DNA from: a bacterium
Lineage (GTDB): Bacteria > Bacillota > Clostridia > Oscillospirales > Oscillospiraceae
Reading direction: 5' to 3'
Length of the DNA: 64,000 nucleotides
Assembly: GCA_004560375.1 (NCBI GenBank)
Contig: SFVC01000009.1
Location: 1-64,000 of the forward strand
Every line of letters begins with the position of its first letter. Position 1 is the stretch's first letter. Positions 49,559-58,753 of the stretch are shown here, in pieces. The notes under the pieces are model-generated. The model worked only from the letters and a program-made list of their open reading frames with translations, was not told where the DNA came from and searched no databases. Both the position numbers and the translations under genes were made by a program.

Positions 49559-50113
49559 TCAATGGGGTTTGCGCGGCTTTTTTCGCAGCTTCAAATCTAA
49601 ACCGCTCTGATTGGCCAGCGCTTGAAAGAGACCGGCGGCCTGGGCCGCCCGCTCTTTTGCGGATAAATCCGGCGGCAGTGCGGCCAGCAGTTCCATCACA
49701 GCACGCAGATCCTCCAAGGTCAACAGGTTGACTGCCGTAAAGTAAAAGCCTTTGTGCCGCCCATCGTTGTAATGGTTCAGCAGGCTTGCCAAGATATTCT
49801 GCTTTTCCAGCTGTTCTTTCCAGTAAGCGGCCGGGCCAATGCGCTGGAGACGATCCAAATCCTTCCTGCGGTTTCGGTGGGTAATAAAGCTGTCATAGGG
49901 GTCATCCGTCTGATAGCGTCCACAGGGGTATTTTGCACATTGGGAACAGTATGTGACGCCGCCCTGCTCCAGCGAGCACCGGGCAATGGCACAGGATTGA
50001 TTGCCCTTGCCGCCGCCGCAGCCGGGGCAGTACCCGTCCAGCTTCATGGGGCACAGGCCGCAGGTCAAGCCACACAGGGAGAACAGCAGGTCGTCTCGGT
50101 GGAAGCCGTTCAT
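49559..50113 (-). CDS. DUF3795 cysteine-rich protein
   Basis: A 184-residue protein with cysteines that look metal-binding: LCGLTCGLCPM, YCPGCGGG, SCAIARC, and YCSQCAKYPCGRY in residues about 13-90. The family DUF3795 has no assigned function. The C-terminal helical half has fewer features. GGAGGAGGAATATCC precedes ATG 50113. Its start overlaps the stop of the acetyltransferase gene (ATGA). Slightly more AT-rich than neighbours. Confidence 0.82.
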   Translation of the reverse strand: MNGFHRDDLLFSLCGLTCGLCPMKLDGYCPGCGGGKGNQSCAIARCSLEQGGVTYCSQCAKYPCGRYQTDDPYDSFITHRNRRKDLDRLQRIGPAAYWKEQLEKQNILASLLNHYNDGRHKGFYFTAVNLLTLEDLRAVMELLAALPPDLSAKERAAQAAGLFQALANQSGLDLKLRKKPRKPH

Positions 50114-50718
50114 GGATATTCCTCCTCCACCCACGACCGGGCGGGCTTTACCGCCTCGCCGGGTTTCAGGGGGAGCTGGATATACCGCTCAAAATGGGCG
50201 GGGGAGAAGTAGCCGGCGTACACCCCCCGGTGGAGGGCCTCCACCTTCCGGTCGTCCGTCTCCGGGCCCCGGTAGAGGCAGTTAAACCGCACGCCGAACA
50301 GGGCGCACTCATAGTCCAGTACCCGGAAGCCGTTGCGCTCGTAGAAGGCGATCCGGCGGCGGCGCAGGTCGTTTTCTCCTGGGGAAGCCTCTGGGCCAGG
50401 AGCCTCGGCCTCCCCGAACAGCTGGCCGTACCGCGTCCCCAGCAAGGCCAGGATCCTGGTGCCCAGCCCGCCGTTGCGCTTGCCCCGCAGCACCCCCAGG
50501 TATTCCAGCAGGGCCCCCTCCCGGCCCTCGGGCAGCCACAGCAGGGCATAGCCCAAAGGCTGGCCGCCCTCGGTGATCAGCAGGGGGTCGTACCGGTTCA
50601 TGTCCATCAGCCGCAGCATGGCCCGCAACGGCTTCAGTTCCGCCTTGGGGAAGTCGGCGGTCATCTCGTTCCGATAGAGGGCGGTGAGCTCCTCTGGATT
50701 CATCAGCTTCAGTTCCAT
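50110..50718 (-). CDS. GNAT-family N-acetyltransferase
   Basis: A 202-residue GNAT protein. The acetyl-CoA loop is in LGVLRGKRNGGLGTRIL near residue 74, then FYERNGFRVLDYECALFG near 123 closes the fold. A C-terminal extension of about 50 residues (YAGYFSPAHFERYIQLPL) is not part of the core domain. Substrate unknown. It sits 38 nt after rimI and 4-nt overlaps the DUF3795 gene. Confidence 0.88.
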   Translation of the reverse strand: MELKLMNPEELTALYRNEMTADFPKAELKPLRAMLRLMDMNRYDPLLITEGGQPLGYALLWLPEGREGALLEYLGVLRGKRNGGLGTRILALLGTRYGQLFGEAEAPGPEASPGENDLRRRRIAFYERNGFRVLDYECALFGVRFNCLYRGPETDDRKVEALHRGVYAGYFSPAHFERYIQLPLKPGEAVKPARSWVEEEYP

Positions 50719-50756
50719 AGCTTCCTCCGTCTGTGGGGGCGCACATTGCGCGCCCG

Positions 50757-51209
50757 TTACTCTGGCCCAAATGTCAGGGTCATCAAAACAGCGTCCTCCC
50801 GGGGCGCGTCATAATAGTTTTTTCGCCGCCCCACCGCGGCAAAGCCGTGCTTTTCGTACAGCGCGATGGCGGGGGCGTTGGAGGCGCGCACCTCCAGCAT
50901 GAGACAGGTCAGGTGCTCCCGCCCGAAGGCGGTCAGGGCGGACAGCAGGGCGTCCGCTATCCCGTTCCGCCGCGCCTCCGGGGCCACGGCGATGTTGTCC
51001 AGGCTGCCCTCGTCCAGCACGGTGGACAGGACGGCGTAGCCCAGCAGCGCGCCGTCCTTCCCCTCCGCCAGCAGGATGGCCACGGCCGGGTTATCCAGCG
51101 CCGCCCGGTACAGGGACTCGCTCCAGGGGTCGGCGGGGAAGCAGATCTGTTCCAGGGCAACCAGGCTGGGCAGATGGGCGGTTGTCATGGGGACAATGCG
51201 GAGGTTCAT
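50757..51209 (-). CDS. rimI: Ribosomal protein S18 alanine N-acetyltransferase (RimI)
   Basis: A 150-residue GNAT protein of typical RimI size. IAVAPEARRNGIADALL near residue 73 is the acetyl-CoA loop, and EVRASNAPAIALYEKHGF near 107 with GRRKNYYDAPREDAVLM is diagnostic of RimI. It often lies next to tsaD and tsaB; here it is in the same operon with tsaD downstream, but no tsaB/tsaE is present. Starts at ATG 51209, overlapping the nucleoside phosphorylase stop. Confidence 0.93.
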   Translation of the reverse strand: MNLRIVPMTTAHLPSLVALEQICFPADPWSESLYRAALDNPAVAILLAEGKDGALLGYAVLSTVLDEGSLDNIAVAPEARRNGIADALLSALTAFGREHLTCLMLEVRASNAPAIALYEKHGFAAVGRRKNYYDAPREDAVLMTLTFGPE

Positions 51210-51964
51210 AGCCTGGAGGCCACCTCCAGGGCTACCCGGAGGTATTTCTCGTAGTCGGACGCGGGCACCGCCCCCATGGTGCGGCGATCCCAGGCGGCCC
51301 CGTCCAGGCTGTCCTCGGCGTAGAGGAACTGGTACACTTCCGCGCCCCGGAACTGGGCCACCGCCATGGCGGAGGCGCACTCCATGTCCACGGCGATACA
51401 GCCGTCCGCCTTGCGCTTCTCCATGTTGTTCCGGGTCTCCCGGTAGAAGGCGTCCGTCGTCCACACCCGGCCCTTCACATAGGGCAGGTGGAGCTCGTCA
51501 AAGATCTCGCCCAAGCGATCCGCCGTGGGGATATCCACGTAGTCGCCCACGGGCAGATAGTGGTAGCTGGCGCCCTCGTCCCGGTAGGCCTGGGTGGGCA
51601 GGATGAAGTGCCCCGCCACAAGGGCGGAGTCCAGCACGCCGCAGGAGCCGTAGAGCAGCACCTGTTTCGCCCCCATGGCCAGCGCTTCCTCCAGCAGCCC
51701 CGCCGTCCCCGCGCCGCCGATGAGGGTCTGGAAGATGCCGATGCTCCGGCCGTTCCAGTTCAGCTTGTAAATGGGCACGTCCCGGCCCTCCCGCAGGGTG
51801 GCAATGACTTCAGTGGGGCAGACGTGCTCCAACACCTGGAAAGTTTCTTCCTTGAAGGTCATGATGACCGTCTCTGGAAAGGCTTCCACCGAATGAAACG
51901 ACCTCTGTAGTTCAAATTTTACGATTTCCTCGGAATCGGGGTCAAAGGTATCGAATAAACTCAT
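51206..51964 (-). CDS. Nucleoside phosphorylase (uridine phosphorylase-like)
   Basis: A 252-residue NP-I family enzyme, which would cleave nucleosides with phosphate to base and ribose-1-phosphate. It shows the GSCGVLDSALVAGHFILPT block near residue 108, the ligand segment IAVDMECASAMAVAQFRG near 188 and an LYAEDSLDG loop. The family includes purine and uridine phosphorylases; the exact base is unclear. GAGGAGG precedes ATG 51964. It is 53 nt after polA, with a degenerate REP in the gap. Confidence 0.88.
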   Translation of the reverse strand: MSLFDTFDPDSEEIVKFELQRSFHSVEAFPETVIMTFKEETFQVLEHVCPTEVIATLREGRDVPIYKLNWNGRSIGIFQTLIGGAGTAGLLEEALAMGAKQVLLYGSCGVLDSALVAGHFILPTQAYRDEGASYHYLPVGDYVDIPTADRLGEIFDELHLPYVKGRVWTTDAFYRETRNNMEKRKADGCIAVDMECASAMAVAQFRGAEVYQFLYAEDSLDGAAWDRRTMGAVPASDYEKYLRVALEVASRL

Positions 51965-51985
51965 GGAAAATCCTCCTCTGTGCAG

Positions 51986-52005
51986 GGGAGGAACCCGCCC
52001 CTCCC
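51986..52005. repeat. Degenerate REP palindrome
   Basis: GGGAGG and GCCCCTCCC arms match the REP core at 22101 at about 16 of 20 positions but the centre is altered. It lies between polA and the nucleoside phosphorylase gene. Confidence 0.45.
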
Positions 52006-52016
52006 GTTGTAAACGC

Positions 52017-54683
52017 TCAGTGGCACTCCGCCCAGGTGCGCCCCGCCTTGGCGTCGGCAATCAGCGGCACCGACAGCGCCGCCACCCCCTCCATCTCCTC
52101 CTGGAGCAGGGCCTTCACCCGTTCCGCCTCGCCCTCGGGGCACTCCACGATCAGCTCGTCGTGGACTTGCAGGACAAGCCGGGCCTCCAGTCCCTCGGCC
52201 CGCAGGCGGGTGTCCACCTTGATCATGGCCAGCTTGATGATATCCGCCGCCGTGCCCTGGATGGGCATATTCAGCGCCACCCGCTCCCCAAAGGATCGGG
52301 TGTTGAAATTGGAGCTTTTCAGCTCGGGCAGCCAGCGGCGGCGGCCGTAGAGGGTGGACACAAAGCCGTCCTCCCGGCCCCGCTCCACCACCCGGGCCAT
52401 ATAGGCGTGGACGCCGGAGTAGTGCTCAAAATATTTCTCCATATACTCCCTGGCCTGGGCCACGGTGACGTGGATATCCTCGGAGAGGGAGTAGGCGGAG
52501 ATGCCGTACACAATGCCGAAGTTGACGGCCTTGGCGGCGCGGCGCAGCTCCGGGGGCACCGCGTCCTGGGGCAGGGAGAACACCTGGGAGGCGGTGACGG
52601 TGTGGATGTCCACCCCGGAGTTGAAACCGTCGATCATGGCCTGATCCCCGGACATATGGGCCAGCAGCCGCAGCTCGATCTGGGAGTAGTCCGCGTCCAC
52701 CAGCACCCTGCCCCTGGGGGCCACGAACATCTTCCGCATCTCCGCGCCCAAGGGGGTGCGGACGGGGATGTTCTGCAAATTCGGCTCGGTGGAGGACAGC
52801 CGCCCGGTGGCGGTGACGGTGTTCTGGAAGCTGGTGTGGATGCGCCCGTCGGCGGCGATGACCTTGCCCAGCCCCTCCACGTAGGTGGAGTTCAGCTTGG
52901 TGAGCTGGCGGTAGTCCAGCACCGCCCCCACGATCTCGTGCTGGGGGCGCAGCTTTTCCAGCACGTCCACGTTGGTGGACCAGCCGGTTTTCGTCTTTTT
53001 CACCGGGGGCAGGCCCAGCTTGTCAAACAGGATGCGGCCCAGCTGCTTGGGGGAGAGGATGTTGAACTCCTCCCCGGCCAGACGGTAGATCTCCGCCTTC
53101 AGCGTGTCGATGCCCAGCTGGAGCTGCTTGCCGAAGTCGGCCAGGGCCTGGGCGTCCACCAGCACCCCGGCCCGCTCCATCCGGGCCAGCACCGGGCACA
53201 GGGGGAGCTCGATGTCCGTCAGGACGGACAGCAGGCCGTACTCCTCCAGTTTTGGCTTGAATAATTCGTAAAACGCCTCGATCCACGCGGTGTCCTCGTA
53301 CCAGGCGGTCTGGGCCTTGTGGCCGTCGTCCAGCAGGGAGAAGGCGGTCTCGTCCTTGTAGGCGGCGGACTGCTCCACCTCCTTTTTGAAGTAGGACACC
53401 GCCAGCTTCCGAAGCTCATAGCTGCCCGCGGTGGGATCCAGCAGATAGGCGGCCAGCTCCGTGTCGAACAGAAAGCCCTCGGGTTCAATCCCTTCCTCCA
53501 GCAGGGCGCGGCACAGCTCCTTGACCCCGTGGGTCACTTTTTTCACCGTGGGGCCGAACAGCAACCCCAGCAGGGCGTGATAGTCCCCCTCGTAGGCCGC
53601 GGCGCGGACGTCGTACAGGTACGCCTGCTTCCCGTCGTCCTCGCTGAGGGACACCGCCACCCCCGCCAGATCGGGCAAAGGCAGGACGGCCACGGATTCC
53701 GCCCCCTCCCATTTGGGCAGGGCGGCGGCGAAGTCCGCTCCGGTGAGGACGGGTACCACGGTGACCTGAACCTCCTCCGGCTCCGCCGCCCCGTCCGCCC
53801 CGGCGGGGCCGGGAGTGAGCTTCAGCTTGTCGATGAGCTTGGTGAACTCCAGCTGGAGCAGCTTTTCATACAAAACCGGGCCGTCGAAGGGCTTGCGCTC
53901 CGTGTCCGCCGGGTCGAAGCCCATGGGGGCGTCGCAGCGGATGGTGGCCAGGTCATAGCTCAGCCGGGCGTCCGCCTCCCCCTCGGTGAGCTTTTTGATG
54001 ATGCCCGGCTTGGCGTCGAGATCGGGGAGCTTTTCGTAGATGGCATCCACCGACTGATACGCCTGGATCAGGGACATGGCGGTCTTTTCCCCCACCCCCT
54101 TCACGCCGGGATAGTTGTCCGACGAGTCCCCCATCAGCGCCTTCAGGTCGATCATGTGGATGGGGTCGAAGCCGTACTCGGCGCGGAACTCCTCCGGGGT
54201 CACGTCCCGGGTGATAGTCTGGCCCATGCGGGTGGACACCAGCTTGACGGTGGTGCGCTCGTCCACCAGCTGGAGGGCGTCCTTGTCGCCGGTGACGATC
54301 ACCGTCTCCCCGCTCTGGGCGGCGTTCACCCGGGCCATGGTGCCCAGCAGGTCGTCCGCCTCCCAGCCCTCCAGCTCGTACCGGTGGATGTTCATGGCGT
54401 CCAGCACGTCCTTCAGCACCGGCATCTGGACGGCCAGCTCCTCCGGCATCCCCTTGCGCTGGGCCTTGTACTCGGCGAAGGCCTTGTGCCGGAAGGTGGG
54501 TGAGCGCAGATCGAAGGCCACCGCCAGCCCCTGGGGCTGCTCCTCGTCCAGCAGCTTGAGCAGGATGTTGAGGAAGCCGAAAATGGCGTTGGTGGGCAGG
54601 CCCTCCCGGGTGGACAGGTTCTGGCTGACGCCGTAAAAGGCCCGGTTGACGATGGAATTGCCGTCGATGACCATGAGCTTCAT
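52017..54683 (-). CDS. polA: DNA polymerase I
   Basis: An 888-residue polymerase for gap filling and Okazaki-fragment processing. The 5' nuclease domain (1-290) starts MVIDGNSIVNRAFYG and has DKDALQLV and GVKGVGEKTA. The middle 3'-5' exonuclease region (about 310-480) lacks the FDTET and other acidic residues needed, so proofreading is probably inactive, as in Bacillus. The polymerase domain has VDADYSQIELRLLAH and VHDELIVECP. ATG 54683 has GAGGTG upstream. First gene of an operon continuing through tsaD. Confidence 0.97.
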   Translation of the reverse strand: MKLMVIDGNSIVNRAFYGVSQNLSTREGLPTNAIFGFLNILLKLLDEEQPQGLAVAFDLRSPTFRHKAFAEYKAQRKGMPEELAVQMPVLKDVLDAMNIHRYELEGWEADDLLGTMARVNAAQSGETVIVTGDKDALQLVDERTTVKLVSTRMGQTITRDVTPEEFRAEYGFDPIHMIDLKALMGDSSDNYPGVKGVGEKTAMSLIQAYQSVDAIYEKLPDLDAKPGIIKKLTEGEADARLSYDLATIRCDAPMGFDPADTERKPFDGPVLYEKLLQLEFTKLIDKLKLTPGPAGADGAAEPEEVQVTVVPVLTGADFAAALPKWEGAESVAVLPLPDLAGVAVSLSEDDGKQAYLYDVRAAAYEGDYHALLGLLFGPTVKKVTHGVKELCRALLEEGIEPEGFLFDTELAAYLLDPTAGSYELRKLAVSYFKKEVEQSAAYKDETAFSLLDDGHKAQTAWYEDTAWIEAFYELFKPKLEEYGLLSVLTDIELPLCPVLARMERAGVLVDAQALADFGKQLQLGIDTLKAEIYRLAGEEFNILSPKQLGRILFDKLGLPPVKKTKTGWSTNVDVLEKLRPQHEIVGAVLDYRQLTKLNSTYVEGLGKVIAADGRIHTSFQNTVTATGRLSSTEPNLQNIPVRTPLGAEMRKMFVAPRGRVLVDADYSQIELRLLAHMSGDQAMIDGFNSGVDIHTVTASQVFSLPQDAVPPELRRAAKAVNFGIVYGISAYSLSEDIHVTVAQAREYMEKYFEHYSGVHAYMARVVERGREDGFVSTLYGRRRWLPELKSSNFNTRSFGERVALNMPIQGTAADIIKLAMIKVDTRLRAEGLEARLVLQVHDELIVECPEGEAERVKALLQEEMEGVAALSVPLIADAKAGRTWAECH

Positions 54684-54769
54684 GGGGGACACCTCGCAAT
54701 GATGTGTTGGATATTGGAAACTCTTTGCTGTTCCCGCCCCCTGCGGGGACGGGAACAGACAGATAATTC

Positions 54770-54798
54770 AGTATACCACTTTTTGGGGAGATTAGCAA
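54770..54798 (-). promoter_or_regulatory. sigma-A promoter of polA operon
   Basis: On the minus strand TTGCTA (54798-54793) and TATACT (54775-54770) are 17 nt apart. The ~80-nt leader contains a GTTCCCG / CGGGAAC hairpin at about 54730-54756. Confidence 0.7.
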
Positions 54799-54808
54799 GA
54801 AGGGCCGA

Positions 54809-54838
54809 ACAGGGCGGGGCATTCCTGCCCCGCCCTGT
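54809..54838 (-). terminator. pheST terminator
   Basis: A perfect 13-bp stem (54809-54821 with 54826-54838) lies 13 nt after the pheT stop. The T-tail on the minus strand is poor, so it may need other features to terminate. Confidence 0.65.
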
Positions 54839-54851
54839 CAAAACAATACGA

Positions 54852-57368
54852 TCACCGCAGCACCGCGCCGCAGTCCTGCTCCAGCGTCTCGAGAATGGAC
54901 TTCACGTCCTCGTCCGCCTCCTCGCTGGTGAGGGAGCGGTCGTCCGCCCGGAGCACCAGGTTGAAGGCCACCGACTTCCTGCCCTCCCCCAGGTTCTTGC
55001 CCCGGTAGATGTCGAATAGGGCCACGTCCTTCAGCAGGCCCCGGGCCCCCTTGCGGATGGCGGCCTCCAGCGATCCCACCGGCACCTCCTCGGCGCACAC
55101 CACGGCGATGTCCCGGGTGACGGCGGGGAACTTGGGCAGGGGGGCGTACTCCGGATCCGGCCCGCAGGCCAGCAGCAGCTCGTCGAAGCTGAGCTCCGCG
55201 CAGTACAGCTCGCCGTCCACGCCGAAATTCCGGGCCGCCTCGGGGTGGATCTGGCCGAACACGCCCACGATGTCGCCGCCGCTGTAGACGTAGGCGCAGC
55301 GGCCCGGGTGGTAGGAGGGATCCTCGGTACACGCTTCAAAGCGCACATCCTTGGCCCGGAGGGACTTGAGCACCGCCTCCACCGTCCCCTTCAGGGTGAA
55401 GAAGTCCATGCCGTCGCCGTAGGCCCCCAGGGTGAGCACCTGGGCCTCGATAGCCAGGCCGTCGTCCTTCCCCAGGTCGTTCACGGCCTCCACCACTGCC
55501 TCGGTGAGGCCGGCCAGCCCCATGCCCTCCAGCTTGGCCTTGGAGCCGGCCAGGGCGGGGTCGTTGGCGTCCATGGGCTCGGCGGGGGTCTTGGGCATAT
55601 AGATCCGCCCCAGCTCGTACAGCCACGCGGTCTTGTTCCGGTTGTTCCAGTTGCGGCCCAGCACCTCCAGCATGGAGGGCAGGGTGGTGGTACGCATGAT
55701 GGAGGTGTCCTCCCCCAGAGGGTTCAGGATTTTGAAAGACTTGCGGTGGGGATCGTCGGGCTTCCACAGGATCTTGTCATAGGCCGCGGGGGAGATGAAG
55801 GAGTAGGTGATGATCTCGCTGTAGCCGCAGGCGCGGCACACCTCGCCCAGCTTGTTCTCCACTTTCTGGGTGGGCGACCAGCCCCCCTGGGTTGTCTGCC
55901 CCCGCATGAGGGTGGAGGGGATGTTGTTGTAGCCGTGGAACCGGGCCACCTCCTCCGCCAGATCCGCCATGCGGCGCACGTCGCCCCGCCAGGAGGGGAC
56001 GGTGACCTGCTCCCCCTCCACGGTGAAGTCCAGCTTGCGGAGGATGCGGATCATCTCGTCCTCCGGCACGTCGGTGCCCAGCAGGGCGTTGATCTTGTCC
56101 GGCTCCAGGGCCAGCACGGCGGGCTGGGGGACGAAATTCAGCAGGTCGATGACGCCGTCCACCACCTCACCCGCGCCCAGAAGCTCCACCAGCTCGCAGG
56201 CCCGGTTGACGGCGGGCAGGGTGTTCATGGGATCCAGCCCCTTCTCGAACTTGGCCGACGCCTCGGTACGCATACCCAGGGCCAGCGCCCCCTTGCGGAT
56301 GCAGGTGCCGTCGAAGCAGGCGGACTCGAACACCACATCGACGGTGTCGGCCACAATCTCGGAGTTCAAACCGCCCATGATCCCCGCAAGACCCACCGCC
56401 CGGCCCTCGTCGGCGATGACCAGATGGTTGGCGTTGAGTCGGTGCTCTTTGCCGTCCAGGGTGGTGAGCGTTTCGCCTTCAGCCGCCCGGCGGACGATGA
56501 TCTTGCCGCCGTTCACATAGCGGTAGTCGAAGGCGTGCATGGGCTGGCCGTACTCCAGCATGACGTAGTTGGTGATGTCCACGATGTTGTTGATGGGCCG
56601 CACCCCCATGGCCCGCAGGCGCTCCCGCATCCACTTGGGGGAGGGGGCGATCTTCACGTTTCGTACCATACGGGCGGTGTACCGGGGCACCAGGTGGCTG
56701 TCGGGCGTCTCCACATCCAGCAGGTCGGTGAGCACGCCGTCGGCGCCGCCCTTCACCTCGGGGGTGTGGAGGGTCAGCGGCTTGTCAAAGGTGGCGGCCG
56801 CCTCCCGGGCCAGGCCGATGACGGACAGGCAGTCCGGGCGGTTGGGGGTGATCTCGAACTCCACCACGTGGTCGTCCAGGCCCACGGCCTGCCGGATGTC
56901 CTGGCCCACGGTGAGCCCGGTCAGCTCGGGATCGTCGGACAGGATCCAGATGCCGTCGGCGTAGGCGGTGGGGAAATCCCGCTGATCCAGGCCCAGCTCG
57001 GCAAAGGAGCACAGCATCCCGTTGGACAGCTCGCCCCGCAGCTTGCCCGCGTGGATCTCCTTGCCCCCGGGGAGGGTGGAGCCGTCCAGCGCCACGGGTA
57101 CCAGGTCGTTTTCCTTCACGTTCTGGGCTCCGGTGACGATCTGAATGGGCTGGCCCTGACCCGCGTCCACCTGGCAGATCCACATATGGTCGGAGTTGGG
57201 GTGGCGCACCAGGGACAGCACCCGGCCCACCACAATGCGGGAGATCTCGGCGCCCTCCACGCAGACGCCCTCCACCTTGGAGCCGGACAGGGTCATGGCC
57301 TCGGAGAATTCCCGATCGGGGACGTCGAGCTGAACAAACTCATTGAGCCATTTTCTGCTTAAATTCAT
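54852..57368 (-). CDS. pheT: Phenylalanyl-tRNA synthetase beta subunit
   Basis: An 838-residue beta chain. An N-terminal OB/EMAP domain (about 40-150), B3/B4 editing domain (about 205-395), B5 domain (405-475) and a C-terminal anticodon-binding ferredoxin-like domain (about 745-838) are in order. Family features include GVRPINNIVDITNYVMLE near 265 and LGMRTEASAKFEKGLD near 370. It forms the alpha2-beta2 enzyme with PheS. It starts 16 nt after pheS and is under the same T-box. Confidence 0.97.
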   Translation of the reverse strand: MNLSRKWLNEFVQLDVPDREFSEAMTLSGSKVEGVCVEGAEISRIVVGRVLSLVRHPNSDHMWICQVDAGQGQPIQIVTGAQNVKENDLVPVALDGSTLPGGKEIHAGKLRGELSNGMLCSFAELGLDQRDFPTAYADGIWILSDDPELTGLTVGQDIRQAVGLDDHVVEFEITPNRPDCLSVIGLAREAAATFDKPLTLHTPEVKGGADGVLTDLLDVETPDSHLVPRYTARMVRNVKIAPSPKWMRERLRAMGVRPINNIVDITNYVMLEYGQPMHAFDYRYVNGGKIIVRRAAEGETLTTLDGKEHRLNANHLVIADEGRAVGLAGIMGGLNSEIVADTVDVVFESACFDGTCIRKGALALGMRTEASAKFEKGLDPMNTLPAVNRACELVELLGAGEVVDGVIDLLNFVPQPAVLALEPDKINALLGTDVPEDEMIRILRKLDFTVEGEQVTVPSWRGDVRRMADLAEEVARFHGYNNIPSTLMRGQTTQGGWSPTQKVENKLGEVCRACGYSEIITYSFISPAAYDKILWKPDDPHRKSFKILNPLGEDTSIMRTTTLPSMLEVLGRNWNNRNKTAWLYELGRIYMPKTPAEPMDANDPALAGSKAKLEGMGLAGLTEAVVEAVNDLGKDDGLAIEAQVLTLGAYGDGMDFFTLKGTVEAVLKSLRAKDVRFEACTEDPSYHPGRCAYVYSGGDIVGVFGQIHPEAARNFGVDGELYCAELSFDELLLACGPDPEYAPLPKFPAVTRDIAVVCAEEVPVGSLEAAIRKGARGLLKDVALFDIYRGKNLGEGRKSVAFNLVLRADDRSLTSEEADEDVKSILETLEQDCGAVLR

Positions 57369-57384
57369 CGTTGTTTTCCTCCCC

Positions 57385-58410
57385 TCAGAACTGCTCTAAG
57401 AACCGGACGTCGTTCTCGAAGATCAACCGCAGGTCGGCGATCTTGAAGCGCCGCATGGCGGTGCGCTCCAGGCCCATGCCGAAGGCCCAGCCCGACCACT
57501 TGTCGGGGTCGATGCCCGCCATCTCCAGCACGTGGGGGTGGATCATCCCCGCGCCCAGCAGCTCAATCCAGCCCTCCCCCTTGCAGGTGGGGCAGCCCGC
57601 GCCGCCGCACTTGTGGCACTGCACGTCCATCTCGCAGGACGGCTCGGTGAAGGGGAAGTGGTGGGGGCGGAACCGGGTGACGGTGCCGACGCCGAACAGC
57701 TGCTCCGCCAGCAGGTTCAGGGTGCCCTTCAGGTCGGCCATGGTGACGTTTTTGTCAATCACCATGCCCTCCACCTGGTGGAACATGGGGGAGTGGGTGG
57801 CGTCCACCTCGTCCTTGCGGTACACCCGGCCGGGGGCGATGATCCGGATGGGCAGCTCCATGGTGTCCATGGCCCGCACCTGCATGGGGGAGGTCTGGGA
57901 GCGGAGCATCACCCGCTCGTCGGCGTCGAAGTAGAAGGTGTCCGACCAGTCCCGGGAGGGGTGGCCCTCCCCGGCGTTGAGCCGGTCGAAGTTCAATTCC
58001 GCCAGCTCGATCTCCGGGCCGTCCAGCACGGTGAAGCCCATGCCGATGAAGATCTCCTTGATCTCCTCCAGGGCGGCGTTCATGGGGTGGCGGCGGCCCA
58101 GCCGGACGGGCCGGCCCGGGATGGTGACGTCCACCGTCTCCGCCTTCAGCTTCAGCTCCAGGGCGGCCTCCTCCAGCTTGTGGGAGGCGTTTTCCAGCGC
58201 GCCCTCCACCGCGGCCCGCACCTCGTTGGCCAGCTGGCCCATGGCGGGGCGCTCCTGGTTGTCCAGCTTGCCCATCTGCTTGAGCACCGCCGTCAGCTCG
58301 CCTTTTTTGCCCAGGTATTTCACCCGCAGCTCGTCCAGGGCGGCGGCATCCTTGACGCCCTCCAGGGCGGAGAGCGCCTCGGCGCGGATTTTTGCTAACT
58401 GTTCTTTCAT
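57385..58410 (-). CDS. pheS: Phenylalanyl-tRNA synthetase alpha subunit
   Basis: A 341-residue class II catalytic subunit. It has an N-terminal coiled-coil (1-85), then motif 1-3 regions: RHPMNAALEEI, a motif 2 region in TSPMQVRAMDT...APGRVYRKDEVDATHSPMFHQVEG, and motif 3 GWAFGMGLERTAMRRF near 310. A zinc-like pair, CHKCGGAGCPTC, is near residue 260. AAAAGGAG precedes ATG 58410. The gene is controlled by the T-box leader at 58445-58673. Confidence 0.97.
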   Translation of the reverse strand: MKEQLAKIRAEALSALEGVKDAAALDELRVKYLGKKGELTAVLKQMGKLDNQERPAMGQLANEVRAAVEGALENASHKLEEAALELKLKAETVDVTIPGRPVRLGRRHPMNAALEEIKEIFIGMGFTVLDGPEIELAELNFDRLNAGEGHPSRDWSDTFYFDADERVMLRSQTSPMQVRAMDTMELPIRIIAPGRVYRKDEVDATHSPMFHQVEGMVIDKNVTMADLKGTLNLLAEQLFGVGTVTRFRPHHFPFTEPSCEMDVQCHKCGGAGCPTCKGEGWIELLGAGMIHPHVLEMAGIDPDKWSGWAFGMGLERTAMRRFKIADLRLIFENDVRFLEQF

Positions 58411-58444
58411 GGCATAGACTCCTTTTGACTGGGATTTGGATAAC

Positions 58445-58673
58445 AAAAAAGCCCTCCGCCCCCAAAGCTGGGACGAAAGGCAACCCTTCCGCGGTACCAC
58501 CCGCATTCGCGCCTGCGCGCGCACTCAAGGCCCCGTAACGGCGGGCAAACCGTCCCCCTCTCGGGGGCCGCTCCCGGGCGAACAAGCGGCACGCACCAGG
58601 GCGGCTCTCAGCCGGTGACCGCCCCTCTCTTGGATACGCAAGCCCGCTATTTTCCCGTTCTTCGCATTTTGCT
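58445..58673 (-). promoter_or_regulatory. T-box riboswitch of pheST
   Basis: On the minus strand the core GGGTGGTACCGCGG is at 58502-58489. A terminator stem follows (58481-58470 with 58462-58451, several G-U pairs) and then six T at 58450-58445. Upstream are AGAGGGGCGG and the GGGAGC motif of Stem I. UUC at 58582-58580 lies where the specifier is expected and codes Phe. Confidence 0.9.
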
Positions 58674-58679
58674 TGTTCT

Positions 58680-58708
58680 TTTATATCATATTAAAGGTTG
58701 AAATGCAA
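58680..58708 (-). promoter_or_regulatory. Promoter of pheST T-box transcript
   Basis: On the minus strand TTGCAT (58708-58703) and TATAAA (58685-58680) are 17 nt apart. The -35 box shares base 58703 with the divergent nnr promoter. Confidence 0.75.
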
Positions 58709-58726
58709 GGGGGAAAACGCTATAAT
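58698..58726 (+). promoter_or_regulatory. sigma-A promoter of nnr operon
   Basis: TTGAAA at 58698-58703 and TATAAT at 58721-58726 have a 17-nt spacer. It faces away from the pheST promoter and touches its -35 box. Confidence 0.8.
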
Positions 58727-58753
58727 GTGGAAAAATGAAAGGGGGCCGTCAGG

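Noticed and set aside
55245..57362. Long open frame opposite pheT
   Set aside because: Antisense shadow; no start signals and no family features.
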